This document shows positions 19,667 through 28,673 of a DNA stretch of 64,000 bases, in pieces. The notes below the pieces were generated by a model. It was not told the DNA's origin. It saw nothing but the letters and a program-made list of their open reading frames with translations, and did not search any database. A program made the position numbers and the translations under genes. The stretch is from Perlabentimonas gracilis (lineage in GTDB: Bacteria > Bacteroidota > Bacteroidia > Bacteroidales > Tenuifilaceae): positions 51,480 through 115,479 of the forward strand of contig NZ_JAANIG010000010.1 of the NCBI RefSeq assembly GCF_011174675.1, given 5' to 3'. Within the stretch, counting starts at the first letter, position 1; every line of letters starts with the position of its first letter.

Positions 19667-21421
19667 ATTTTTCATCTTCTGAATAAGCACCTCAATTTGG
19701 AATGGCTTGCTGATGTAGTCGTCCATTCCGGCTGCTAGACACTCCTCCTTGTCGCCCAGCAAAGCATTGGCCGTAATGGCAATGATTGGGGTATGCGAGT
19801 TGGAGCTGGCCTCAATTTCCCTTATCTTTTTGGTTGCCACTATCCCATTCATAATGGGCATCTGTATGTCCATGAGGATAATGTCGAAGCGGCTTGTCCC
19901 AAACTTGTCCAACGCTTCCTTACCATTGTTGGCGATGTCGATATTCTTAACCAGCTTCTTGAGGCTAAGCACAACAATCTTTTGGTTTATTAGGTTGTCT
20001 TCAACAAGTAAAACATTCGCATTTTCAAGTTCAACCGCTTTGGAAATTGGCGCGTCCATACTTAGGTCAGACTCATGCGTGGCTGCAGGCTTAGGTTTTG
20101 GCGTAACAACTTCTGTGTCGCTAGTAGTTACATTAAGCGTGTAAGGGAATGAGAATGCTGCATCTTCAGCACTCAGGGCAATTTGCAGCTTTCCACCGTT
20201 ACTTTCGATAAGCTTTTGTGTAATGGAGAGTTCAAGCAGGTCGATATACATCTGCGTGCTTGCTGAGGTTAACGTCGATTCGTTGGTTATAAACAGGTTG
20301 TGCCCCTCGTTGAGCGGAAGAAGGATTGGCTTGTTGCTACTCACCTCAACGCTAAGCTCTATGCTGTCTTTAACCTCCCTGATCTTGCTTACCTTTATGG
20401 TAACATTAGCTTTGCTACTGCTTCTGTTCTTTAGGATACTCTCAATTAGGTTGAGAAAAATTTGCTTAATCCTAACGGGGTCGCCGATTAGGCTTTGAGG
20501 GATCGAGTCGTCAATTTTAAGAGAAAAAGCTGTTTGGTTAGAATTTTGGGTTGAGAATAGCTTGATGGTGCTATTGATGGTGCTGTATAGGTTGAAGTTG
20601 ATGTTTATGCTCCCCCGTTCCTTAATATCAACATTTGAGATCTCAACCATACTGTTCACCACGTTAACCAAGTTGTTGGTTGATGCGTGAATAGTATCAA
20701 TTAAATCCTTTTGCTTCTCGTCGTTTGAGATGTTTTCTAGGATGTTTGCAACAACCATTATGTTGTTTAGCGGTGTGCGAATTTGATGCGATAGGTTAGA
20801 GATGAAATCCTCTTTGAGTTTGAGCGTGCTCTCTTGATCGAGGAGTTGTTTCTCAAGCTGGTTGTGTATATTAACCCTAATAAAATCAATTAGAGTGATG
20901 TGAATTAGGGACAATAGGTATATGGTAGAGCCAATTATTTTAAGGTTGATAGGGAGTTCGGCTAAACCAGGCAAAAAGCTAAATGGGATGAAAAGGGTTG
21001 CCAGATAAAGAACCCCAAAGAATGACGAGAAAAGTCCTCCTTTACTATGTCCAAGGACACCAACGGTAATCAAGGGAAGAACACTGAAACTAAGAATGCC
21101 TATAGCTGTATTTTCTATGGTAACAAGCAAAAACAGTAGGGCAAACCCCGATGTAATAACAAAACCTTGCCTCAGCTCATTGACCAGTATGTTCTTAGCA
21201 GTAAAAATTTGGATGACAACGAGAATTATGGTTGTGCCAAGCATTGTAAGTCCTTGAGTGGGTTTCGCTGTTATGAAAAGAACAACCGATAGGACAAGAA
21301 AGAATACGGATGTAATGCTGCTGGTAATGCTAACCAGCTGCACTTTGCTTAACTGCTCCTTCTCCTGAATGTTTTTAGGTGATATTGAAAGTAACGCTAA
21401 AAGTCGATTGGCTAGGTTCAT
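19655..21421 (-). CDS. Hybrid histidine kinase with degenerate ATPase domain and receiver
   Basis: About 588 residues from ATG 21421 (TTG at 21460 also possible). About six membrane helices fill residues 25-185. A HisKA domain follows with phospho-acceptor His about 212 (SHQIRTPLNN). The ATPase region, about 300-435, is odd. Its N box reads FLNLIESILK, with Ser where the Mg-binding Asn is expected; no DxGxG (G1) and no GxGLGL (G2) sequence is present, and the matching stretch reads LLELSITQKLIESNGG. The C-terminal receiver (about 468-587) is intact, with VEDN, phospho-acceptor Asp about 518 in MDIQMP, and the Lys in SKPF. So phosphotransfer parts look sound but ATP binding does not. It lies convergent to the vanY-like gene. 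Partner unknown. Confidence 0.85.
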   Translation of the reverse strand: MNLANRLLALLSISPKNIQEKEQLSKVQLVSITSSITSVFFLVLSVVLFITAKPTQGLTMLGTTIILVVIQIFTAKNILVNELRQGFVITSGFALLFLLVTIENTAIGILSFSVLPLITVGVLGHSKGGLFSSFFGVLYLATLFIPFSFLPGLAELPINLKIIGSTIYLLSLIHITLIDFIRVNIHNQLEKQLLDQESTLKLKEDFISNLSHQIRTPLNNIMVVANILENISNDEKQKDLIDTIHASTNNLVNVVNSMVEISNVDIKERGSININFNLYSTINSTIKLFSTQNSNQTAFSLKIDDSIPQSLIGDPVRIKQIFLNLIESILKNRSSSKANVTIKVSKIREVKDSIELSVEVSSNKPILLPLNEGHNLFITNESTLTSASTQMYIDLLELSITQKLIESNGGKLQIALSAEDAAFSFPYTLNVTTSDTEVVTPKPKPAATHESDLSMDAPISKAVELENANVLLVEDNLINQKIVVLSLKKLVKNIDIANNGKEALDKFGTSRFDIILMDIQMPIMNGIVATKKIREIEASSNSHTPIIAITANALLGDKEECLAAGMDDYISKPFQIEVLIQKMKNLLK

Positions 21422-21913
21422 GCCTTGTTGGTTTAGTATTATTTTAAAACTAAAAATCAATAAGCAATTCTAAAGCACTGCATTACTGATTTTTGAAGAT
21501 GCCAAGCAATAAGAAACAGATATGTCTATTCAATGCTAAATATATAAAAAAAAACATTAATGTATAGGGTAAACCGTTAAATCATTAACATATTCGAGTG
21601 ATAAGCTACTCTAATAAAATTTTTAGCAAAGAGTAATTTTTCAAAGAGCTGTAGGCACAAAAATACTTAACTTTGTACATAGTGTTGGCAAGGTTTTGAT
21701 GAATAGCTGATTCTGTGTGGTGATTGGCGAAAAAAAAGCTACAGCGAACTAATATCTCTTTCCTATTATCCATATATTTGTTAAAGCATCAATTTTACAA
21801 TATATTTGAAAAGAGAAGAGATGCACTAACTTCAAACCCTTTTCAGTTCACGCATGGCTTGGCATTGGTTTGGTTGCTGCTATTTTGAGTGTTGAATATA
21901 ATATTTAAGTACA
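21422..21913. other. Divergent intergenic region, about 490 bp
   Basis: AT-rich region between the hybrid kinase (leftward) and the envelope operon (rightward). No ORF with coding character seen. Besides the clear promoter at 21777-21808 there are two further -7-like boxes: TAACTTTG on the + strand at 21668-21675 and, on the - strand, TATTTTTG at 21665-21658. Neither has a good -33 element. Confidence 0.6.
21777..21808 (+). promoter_or_regulatory. Bacteroidota-type promoter of the lipoprotein-DUF5723-OmpA operon
   Basis: TTTG at 21777-21780, a spacer of exactly 20 bp, then TATATTTG at 21801-21808: a full match to the -33/-7 consensus TTTG and TAnnTTTG of this phylum. The start codon is GTG at 21914, so the leader would be about 100 bases. 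Confidence 0.7.
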
Positions 21914-23587
21914 GTGAAAAAGTATAAATCCATTATTGCAACTGCAATAGTTGTATCCTTACTAGGGGGGTGTTATCTCAACGATTTTGAGAATATTGAT
22001 AAGGTTACCGTTGAGCCCATTTCACCCTCATTTGGGTTCCCTTTGATTAACTCATCCATTTCGATTGCTGATCTGCTTGGCGCCGTTGATTCATCTGATT
22101 TTGTTGAGGTTCGCGACGACCTAATATTCTTAAAGTTTTCGCAAAGCATGGGTTTTGATGTTGATGTGAATGCCTTTAGGGTGCCCGATAAGAACTTTAC
22201 AAGCGTGTTGCCCATTTTGCCAAGTGCTAGTTCATATGAGTTTTACTATCCCGATTACACAACCATCGAGAACGAATCGGAAATTAAATCGATTGAGCTT
22301 AAGGCGGGCACACTCGTTGTTGAATTTGAAAGAGATTACTTGGGTGATGATGTAGATGTTAGGCTGGTGCTTCGCTCACTTTCCAACCCACAAAACCCCG
22401 ATAGTGTAGAGTTTGTTCCCGACTGGAGTGCCAACCCCTATCGATCCGTACACTCACTGGATCTTACAGATGCAGTGCTAACCCTAAGTGGCGAAGACCC
22501 AGACTCGCCTGGCAGTATGATGTACAATACATTTTTCTATGCCATAGAGGTTCAGTCCACCGGGGCAACTATAGGCCAGCTCACAACCAATGTTAACTTT
22601 TCTTCAATTGACTTTAAACGATTCACAGGGCTTATTCGCCAGGGTATTGATCTGCCCGCACAAGAGATTGAGCTGGATGCCTTTTCGCTGATTGCCGATG
22701 GGAAACTTTACCTGTCTAATCCAACCTTAAAACTTGGTATTGGTACATCATATGGCGCACCCGGTTCGATTGAGATTAGTGAGTTTATATTTGCCAAGCA
22801 GAATAACGAGCTATTTCTTGAGAACGTGCCAAACCCTCCCGATAACACTTTCCTTATAGGTGAAGCCAAAAAGAACTACTTACCCGTGGCCACACAAACG
22901 CAGCCTTGGGTAGAGCAGTCGTATGTGCTTAGTGGCGAAAACTCTAACCTAGATGAGGTGTTACCCTTTGCCCCAAGCAAAGTGTCGGTAAAAGGAAAGT
23001 ATCAGCTAGGCGACTACCTCGGTACTTTCGACGACCTGCATAACTTCTTTGTGCTAGACACCAGTTCCCTCAAGATGAATTTCGACATCGAGATTCCCCT
23101 CGAGGGAAGTATTGAAGGATTGACCTTTGAATATGAAATGTTCGATTTCTCATTTCCTGATATCGATAGCATATTTGTATCCGATTCAGACTCTGACATT
23201 GCCATAAATATTGAGGAGTTTGACTACACCGTGGAGTTGCTAATGAAGACCACCAACGAAATTCCTTTGACTTTTGGGCTACAGGTTGCGTTTAGCGAGC
23301 AGGGTAATGTTGTCGACTCACTATTTAACAATGTTATGGCCGAAAATATTATCCTAAGTCCAAATGTCGATGGCCAGGGTAATCCTACAGAGGCTTCGGA
23401 GAAACTAACCAGCGTTAAGCTTTCAAAGGATAAGTACAGTCGGATTGCTAAGGCCGATAAGCTAAGGCTGCTACTACACCTCGATACAGGAACAAACGAG
23501 CAGCGAGAAGTGCTTTTTAAAGCATCGCAGAAGTTGGGTATACAGATATCCATTAAATTCGACCTGGAGATATCTCCAGGGGTTTAA
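21914..23587 (+). CDS. Uncharacterised surface or periplasmic lipoprotein
   Basis: I do not recognise the family. The 557-residue product starts at GTG with a lipoprotein signal MKKYKSIIATAIVVSLLGGC, so Cys20 would be lipidated. The rest is rich in Asp, Ser and Pro with alternating hydrophobic residues, as in stacked beta domains (for example IELKAGTLVVEFERDY and IEIPLEGSIEGLTFEYEMFD). No catalytic motif is apparent. It is the first of three envelope genes in a row, followed 49 bp later by a DUF5723 protein, which suggests a shared role at the outer membrane. Confidence 0.7.
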   Translation: MKKYKSIIATAIVVSLLGGCYLNDFENIDKVTVEPISPSFGFPLINSSISIADLLGAVDSSDFVEVRDDLIFLKFSQSMGFDVDVNAFRVPDKNFTSVLPILPSASSYEFYYPDYTTIENESEIKSIELKAGTLVVEFERDYLGDDVDVRLVLRSLSNPQNPDSVEFVPDWSANPYRSVHSLDLTDAVLTLSGEDPDSPGSMMYNTFFYAIEVQSTGATIGQLTTNVNFSSIDFKRFTGLIRQGIDLPAQEIELDAFSLIADGKLYLSNPTLKLGIGTSYGAPGSIEISEFIFAKQNNELFLENVPNPPDNTFLIGEAKKNYLPVATQTQPWVEQSYVLSGENSNLDEVLPFAPSKVSVKGKYQLGDYLGTFDDLHNFFVLDTSSLKMNFDIEIPLEGSIEGLTFEYEMFDFSFPDIDSIFVSDSDSDIAINIEEFDYTVELLMKTTNEIPLTFGLQVAFSEQGNVVDSLFNNVMAENIILSPNVDGQGNPTEASEKLTSVKLSKDKYSRIAKADKLRLLLHLDTGTNEQREVLFKASQKLGIQISIKFDLEISPGV

Positions 23588-23636
23588 TCCGTTTTTTGAT
23601 TTGGCTACCGATTCTATAACATTTTAAGCATAGATT

Positions 23637-25055
23637 GTGAAAAGAATAGCTGTTGTAATTCTATTGTTAGCAGGAGGGATAGGGGCTAAGGCCCAGTCGG
23701 AACTTACATTCCCATTTATGGGCAATGTGTTCCAAAATACCTACCTTAATCCTGCAGTAAAGACAGAACATTCGGTAAGTATTGGCTTGCCGGCTCTGTC
23801 GTCTATCCAATTCCAAATGATCCATAACGGGTTTGTTCCCCACTCATTCTTAAAGATTGAGGGTAACACACTGCGGATTATTCCCGATAAACTCGACGGT
23901 CAGCTACGCAACCGGAATATGCTTTTTGCCAATGCCGATTTGGACTTGTTTCACCTCAAGCTAAGGATCCAAAACTGGGATGTATGGTATGGCATTAGGC
24001 AAAACCACGAGGTGGCCTTATTCTACCCCAAGTCAATGATCAGCCTTTTAATTGCAGGTAATGCGCAACCTGACGAGAGCAATATGGATTTAACTCCCCT
24101 TGGTGTCAATGGTTCGCTATACCGTGAGCATACTCTTGGTGCATCAACCGATTGGGGGAGGTGGACCTTTGGCGGAAGGGTAAGCCTGCTGCATGGGTTA
24201 ACCAATGTATTTTTTAAGCCTCAAAGGCTTGAGGTATCAATTGAGGACGATATGTACGCCTTGGGTGTTAACTCCAATGCCACCCTAAAAACTTCTGGCA
24301 TACCAGGCGATTCGTTAACCAATATCAATATTGATTTGTTTAAAACCTCTGAAGATATTAGCATTGGCAGCTTTGCTGATTTTAGGAATTTTTTAGAGGA
24401 TAATTATGCGGCAAACTACCTCACCCGTTTCCGTAATCCTGGATTTGCGCTTAGCGGAGCAGTTTCGTATAAGTACGATTCACGAACCACCTTTACCTTT
24501 GCTTTTAGCGATTTGGGATTTATATCATGGCGAGATAGCACCAAGTCCTTTAGTATAAACGGCCAGTATGAGTTTAAGGGACTCGATCTTCTGTCTGAGG
24601 CGCTGGCTGGTAACGAAGTTTCGAGCGACACTCTAATCAAAGATTTTGTAAGCAACTTCGATACTCAAGAGGATTTTGGGTTCTCATACCGTACATGGCT
24701 TCACCCTAAGTTCTACCTTTCGGCTTCGTATCAGCTGGCTCAACGAACCCATGTTGGAGTTAATCTATATGCAGTGGTTAACCGAAGGTTGTACCCTGCA
24801 TTCACCGTTGGAATTACGCAGGGGCTAGGTAGAGTATTTAACGTTGCGTTATCAGCTTCTATGAATCAGCGTACCCTGTCGAACATAGGTTTCGGTTTGA
24901 TGGTAAAACCTGGGCCATTCCAATTCTATCTGTTAGCCGATAACCTTTACGCTCCCCTGGTCGATCCGCTAACATTTACCAATGTGAACCTGCGCGTTGG
25001 CGTTAATATGGTGTTTGGTAGGGTTAAAACCCCACAAGGGTTGCCCTATAAGTAA
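23637..25055 (+). CDS. DUF5723-type outer membrane barrel protein
   Basis: A 472-residue protein with signal peptide MKRIAVVILLLAGGIGAKAQ (start GTG). The mature start, with FMGNVFQNTYLNPAVKTEHS and then VSIGLPALSSIQ, matches what I know of the DUF5723 family in this phylum, which is predicted to form an outer membrane beta barrel of the PorV/FadL general type. Many amphipathic strands with aromatic residues follow (DVWYGIRQNHEVALFYP, WGRWTFGGRVSLLHG). Molecular function unknown. It lies between a lipoprotein and an OmpA-type protein and is likely cotranscribed with both. Confidence 0.75.
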   Translation: MKRIAVVILLLAGGIGAKAQSELTFPFMGNVFQNTYLNPAVKTEHSVSIGLPALSSIQFQMIHNGFVPHSFLKIEGNTLRIIPDKLDGQLRNRNMLFANADLDLFHLKLRIQNWDVWYGIRQNHEVALFYPKSMISLLIAGNAQPDESNMDLTPLGVNGSLYREHTLGASTDWGRWTFGGRVSLLHGLTNVFFKPQRLEVSIEDDMYALGVNSNATLKTSGIPGDSLTNINIDLFKTSEDISIGSFADFRNFLEDNYAANYLTRFRNPGFALSGAVSYKYDSRTTFTFAFSDLGFISWRDSTKSFSINGQYEFKGLDLLSEALAGNEVSSDTLIKDFVSNFDTQEDFGFSYRTWLHPKFYLSASYQLAQRTHVGVNLYAVVNRRLYPAFTVGITQGLGRVFNVALSASMNQRTLSNIGFGLMVKPGPFQFYLLADNLYAPLVDPLTFTNVNLRVGVNMVFGRVKTPQGLPYK

Positions 25056-25086
25056 TTGATGAATTCAAATATGATTATTCGTTGCC

Positions 25087-27462
25087 ATGAATAGAATATT
25101 TTTAAAAACCATTTCGGCGATTGTCCTGCTAGCCTCATTGAGCTTGGTTCAAGCACAAACATCGTTTGAGCCTGAGAATCTTGGAAAGAATATCAATAGC
25201 GAGTATTCCGAGATTAATCCCGTGTTGTCATGGGATGGGCAAACGCTTTTCTTTAGCAGGGTTAACCACCCCGAGAATAGGTACGGAGTAAGCGGAAGCC
25301 AGGATATCTGGTTCTCGCGGATGCAAGACGATGGCACTTGGGGCAAAGCGTCTCGGCTGCCAAACAAGGTCAATGTTGGTCAGTACAACGCTATACTCTC
25401 GGCCCTCGACGATGGCAAGTCGTACCTTATACTTGGCCGATTCAATAGGTCGGGCAAGCAATGGATCACGCGTGGATTTTCAATTATTGAGCAGATCGGT
25501 GAGAACGAGTGGAGCACCCCAAAGAAAATTAAGGTGAAAGCCTTTACCCGATTGAACAAGGGGAGAACCGTGTCGGCCTATATGACCCCCGATGGAGAGT
25601 TGCTTTTCATCACCTTCTCAACCTATCCCAATAGCCGAAGGCTTTCGATGTACGTATCGCATAGGAAGAAGGATAACGTATACTCTCGACCTAAATCGGT
25701 GAGTGGTGGTGCAAACAACGCCATGGATCCTCGCACCATCGAGTCGCCTTACCTAAGCAACGATAAGAACAGAATTTATTTCTCGGCCGATTATACGGCA
25801 GGTCGTGGGAACAACAATATTTACTATGCCGACCGGGTGGATAATGAGTTTAGGCGTTGGAGCACTCCAGCAGCAGTTACCGATACAATTAATACATCGA
25901 ACTGGGAGGCATATTTTAAGATGAATGCCAACGAGAGCTGGGCATACTACAGCTCCATTACCAATTCCTTTGGCAAGTCGGATATATTTAGAGTTAAAAT
26001 TTTCGAAGAGCGCCCGTTCCTTAAGGTGTCGGGTTTAGTGCTTAATCAGGCCGATCAAACCCTCATGATGTCCGATAAGGATTATAATGTTTTAATTAAC
26101 GGCGAAGAGTTTGATGGTTTAAATCTCGATCGTGGCTCTGCATCGTATGAGATGTTGCTCCCATTGGGGCAGGCCTATTCAATTCAGCCTGTAATGGAGG
26201 GGTGGAATGGAATATCGGCCAGTATGGATCTAACCGATGTTAGGGAGTACTCCGAGACGAAGCTTAATCTTTACTTCTCGTCCATACCGTTTGTTCAGGT
26301 TAAGGGTAAAATTGTTGATTCGCATACCCAGGAGGTCATCTCAACTAGCCACAATCCCAAGGTGCTAATCAATGGCTTGCCATCCGACTCCATAGTATTC
26401 GATCAGTTCTCAAGCTCATTCCAGGCCCTTTTGCCCCTTGGCGAGGCCTATACCTTTAAGGCCGATGTTAAAAACTTCTCCTCATCGGCTGTAGTGGTTG
26501 ACGTAACCGAGGAGCTATCGTTTGTTGAGCATGAAGTTACCCTGCTTGTAACTCCTCATCCTTGGGTTGAACTGCGTGGTAAAGTGTTAGATAACAACTC
26601 GCTAACACCTATTACCTACGAGGCCGATCCAAAGATTATAATTAATGGCCAGGTTGTCGATACCGTTTCTATTGATCCGGTTACCGGCGATTACACACTA
26701 CGCCTGCCCTATGGTACGAACTATGTGGTTGGGGTGCAGGCCAAGGATTATAGAGTTATCGAAAACCCTATCGACCTTACATCGTACACTAGATTTGCCT
26801 CCATTCCACAGAACTTATATGCCGAGAGGCTTGATGCCAACATGGTGACCCTAAGCGGAAAAATTATCAACACCAAAACGGGCAAACAGCTCGAGGCTGG
26901 ATATCATGTTAAGTTCAGGGTTAATGGAGTGGAAACGCCAGCCTTTGTGTACGATGAGGCTAACGCCAGCTATACACTCAGATTGCCCATTGGATATAAC
27001 TACGACCTAACGCCCAGCGTAATGAATTTTTACAACCGATTCGAACCTGTTGATCTTACCAGCGCAGCTCCAATGACCAAGATTACTCGTAATTTCTATG
27101 TTACGCCAATTGAGGTGGGGCAGTCGGTTGATATTGAGAATATCTACTTCGAAACGGGTAGGGCAAGCCTTAAGCCCGAATCGTTCAGGTCGCTTAGCGC
27201 CCTAATCGAATTCCTGAATGAGTATCCAAATGTTAGGGTTGAGATTGGAGGGCACACCGATAATGTAGGCTCTGCAGAGGTCAATCAGCGTATTTCGGAA
27301 GAGAGGGCAAGGTCTGTTGCCGATTATGTTCGAAATAATGGAGTATCGCCCGACAGGGTTGTATCTAAAGGATATGGTTTTACCAAACCCAAGGCCAGCA
27401 ACAGAACTGCCGATGGGCGGGCCCAGAACCGAAGGGTGGGCTTTACCATTGTGGGAATTTAA
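25087..27462 (+). CDS. PD40 propeller / repeat / OmpA peptidoglycan-binding protein (PorE-like layout)
   Basis: A 791-residue exported protein (signal peptide MNRIFLKTISAIVLLASLSL, then VQAQ). Residues about 25-300 are PD40/WD40-like blades (NPVLSWDGQTLFFSRVNHPE; YLSNDKNRIYFSADYTAGRG). Residues about 310-670 hold four Ig-like regulatory repeats of about 85-95 residues, each with a GxVxN/D start, a VLINGxxxD centre and a YxxxLPxGxxY strand. The last 115 residues are an OmpA C-terminal domain with the peptidoglycan contact region VEIGGHTDNVGSAEVNQRIS. The order propeller, regulatory repeat, OmpA recalls PorE of the type IX secretion system, but there is no TPR region and no lipobox, so this is only a likeness. 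Terminator follows. Confidence 0.85.
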   Translation: MNRIFLKTISAIVLLASLSLVQAQTSFEPENLGKNINSEYSEINPVLSWDGQTLFFSRVNHPENRYGVSGSQDIWFSRMQDDGTWGKASRLPNKVNVGQYNAILSALDDGKSYLILGRFNRSGKQWITRGFSIIEQIGENEWSTPKKIKVKAFTRLNKGRTVSAYMTPDGELLFITFSTYPNSRRLSMYVSHRKKDNVYSRPKSVSGGANNAMDPRTIESPYLSNDKNRIYFSADYTAGRGNNNIYYADRVDNEFRRWSTPAAVTDTINTSNWEAYFKMNANESWAYYSSITNSFGKSDIFRVKIFEERPFLKVSGLVLNQADQTLMMSDKDYNVLINGEEFDGLNLDRGSASYEMLLPLGQAYSIQPVMEGWNGISASMDLTDVREYSETKLNLYFSSIPFVQVKGKIVDSHTQEVISTSHNPKVLINGLPSDSIVFDQFSSSFQALLPLGEAYTFKADVKNFSSSAVVVDVTEELSFVEHEVTLLVTPHPWVELRGKVLDNNSLTPITYEADPKIIINGQVVDTVSIDPVTGDYTLRLPYGTNYVVGVQAKDYRVIENPIDLTSYTRFASIPQNLYAERLDANMVTLSGKIINTKTGKQLEAGYHVKFRVNGVETPAFVYDEANASYTLRLPIGYNYDLTPSVMNFYNRFEPVDLTSAAPMTKITRNFYVTPIEVGQSVDIENIYFETGRASLKPESFRSLSALIEFLNEYPNVRVEIGGHTDNVGSAEVNQRISEERARSVADYVRNNGVSPDRVVSKGYGFTKPKASNRTADGRAQNRRVGFTIVGI

Positions 27463-27485
27463 TTTTTATCTATAGCATAAGCTTT

Positions 27486-27524
27486 AGGAGGGGAGTGCTG
27501 TAAAGTGCACCCTCCTAATTTTTT
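27486..27524 (+). terminator. Rho-independent terminator of the envelope operon
   Basis: Stem AGGAGGG (27486-27492) with CCCTCCT (27510-27516), an inner TGC/GCA pairing, then AATTTTTTG. It ends the three-gene operon and lies just upstream of the hemolysin III family gene. Confidence 0.8.
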
Positions 27525-27549
27525 GCAACTCAATTCAGATTAAGCGAGT

Positions 27550-28185
27550 ATGAAATCGAGTAAACTAAAAAGGCACGAAGAAATTTTTAATAGTACATCG
27601 CATGCTGTTGGTGTGCTAATAGCCATTGCATGCACTGCAATTGTGGTTGTTCGTGCTGCAATGTATGGCGATGCATGGCACATAGTTAGCTATAGCATAT
27701 TTGGTGCAGGAATGATTACCCTTTATACCGCTTCTACTCTTTTTCATAGCGAGAAGAACGTTAGGCGGAAGTACCACCTTAACACCTTCGACCACTCCTC
27801 CATTTACATTCTTATAGCAGCAACCTACACCCCGTTTACCCTGGTGGCCATCAGGGGACCGCTTGGTTGGGTGTTGTTTGGTATTATATGGGGTTTGGCA
27901 ATAGCCGGGGTGGTGTTTAAGGTTTGGTTCTACAGCCACAGGTGGCGAAACGTATCGGCCTTCCTGTATGGTGCAATGGGGTGGATGTTTATTATGGCCA
28001 TTGGGCCTATAGTGCGCAATTTGCCCACCATTTCACTGGTGTTTCTGCTGGTGGGGTGCGTAACCTATTCGCTGGGAATATTCTTTTATATTAGGCGCGA
28101 CATTCCGTTTGGGCATGGCATTTTCCACCTATTTGTGCTTGGCGGGAGTATATGCCATTTCTTTTCCCTAGTGTTTATGGTTTAG
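27550..28185 (+). CDS. Hemolysin III family (TrhA/PAQR-like) membrane protein
   Basis: A seven-helix membrane protein of 211 residues. Family motifs are present: EEIFNSTSHAVGVLIA, the TLFHS segment with Ser and His, HLNTFDHSSIYILIAATYTP, and the C-terminal GHGIFHLFVLGGSICHF with conserved His residues that bind a metal in PAQR proteins. The cellular role of the bacterial family is poorly defined (membrane energetics and lipid homeostasis have been proposed); the name does not imply toxicity. Its stop codon directly abuts that of the convergent yqeY gene. Confidence 0.88.
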   Translation: MKSSKLKRHEEIFNSTSHAVGVLIAIACTAIVVVRAAMYGDAWHIVSYSIFGAGMITLYTASTLFHSEKNVRRKYHLNTFDHSSIYILIAATYTPFTLVAIRGPLGWVLFGIIWGLAIAGVVFKVWFYSHRWRNVSAFLYGAMGWMFIMAIGPIVRNLPTISLVFLLVGCVTYSLGIFFYIRRDIPFGHGIFHLFVLGGSICHFFSLVFMV

Positions 28186-28638
28186 CTATTTAGCAAGCAG
28201 CTCCTTTACCTTGCTAGCTATCGATTTCCCTTCGGCTTTTCCGGCGAGAGCCTTGGTGGCAATACCCATAACTTTTCCCATGTCTTGTGGCCCATTTGCC
28301 CCCACCGATTGAATAATTGCCTTTACTTCAGCAGTCAGCTCCTCGTCGGACAGCATGCTGGGGAGGAACTCTTCTATCACAGCGGCTTCGGCCAGCTCCT
28401 TTTCGGCCAGCTCGGGTCTGTTTTGCTGCTGGTATATTTCTGCCGAGTCGTTACGCTGCTTTGCCTGCTTTTGCAGCAGTTTAAGCTCTGCTTCTTGGGT
28501 AAGCATGTCAGTCCCTCCTTTTTCGGTTTTGGCAAGCATAATAGCGCTTTTTATCGACCTTAATGCTTCTAGCCTTACTTTGTCCTTGGCAACCATTGCT
28601 GCCTTTATTTCTTGGCTTATGCGTTCTTCGAGTGTCAT
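28186..28638 (-). CDS. yqeY: GatB/YqeY domain protein
   Basis: A 150-residue stand-alone GatB/YqeY domain, similar to the tail domain of the amidotransferase subunit GatB. Visible marks are MTLEERISQEIKAAMVAKDK, RLEALRSIKSAI and the C-terminal PQDMGKVMGIATKALAGKAEG. Its function is not settled; a tRNA-related role is often suggested by homology. It starts 35 bp after ftsZ on the same strand and is probably the last gene of the cell wall cluster. Confidence 0.88.
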   Translation of the reverse strand: MTLEERISQEIKAAMVAKDKVRLEALRSIKSAIMLAKTEKGGTDMLTQEAELKLLQKQAKQRNDSAEIYQQQNRPELAEKELAEAAVIEEFLPSMLSDEELTAEVKAIIQSVGANGPQDMGKVMGIATKALAGKAEGKSIASKVKELLAK

Positions 28639-28673
28639 GTCAACTGTTTTTTTTATAGGTACTGAGTTGTCTG

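Noticed and set aside
27550..28185. A toxin, because of the hemolysin III name
   Set aside because: The family consists of PAQR-like membrane proteins; the name is historical.
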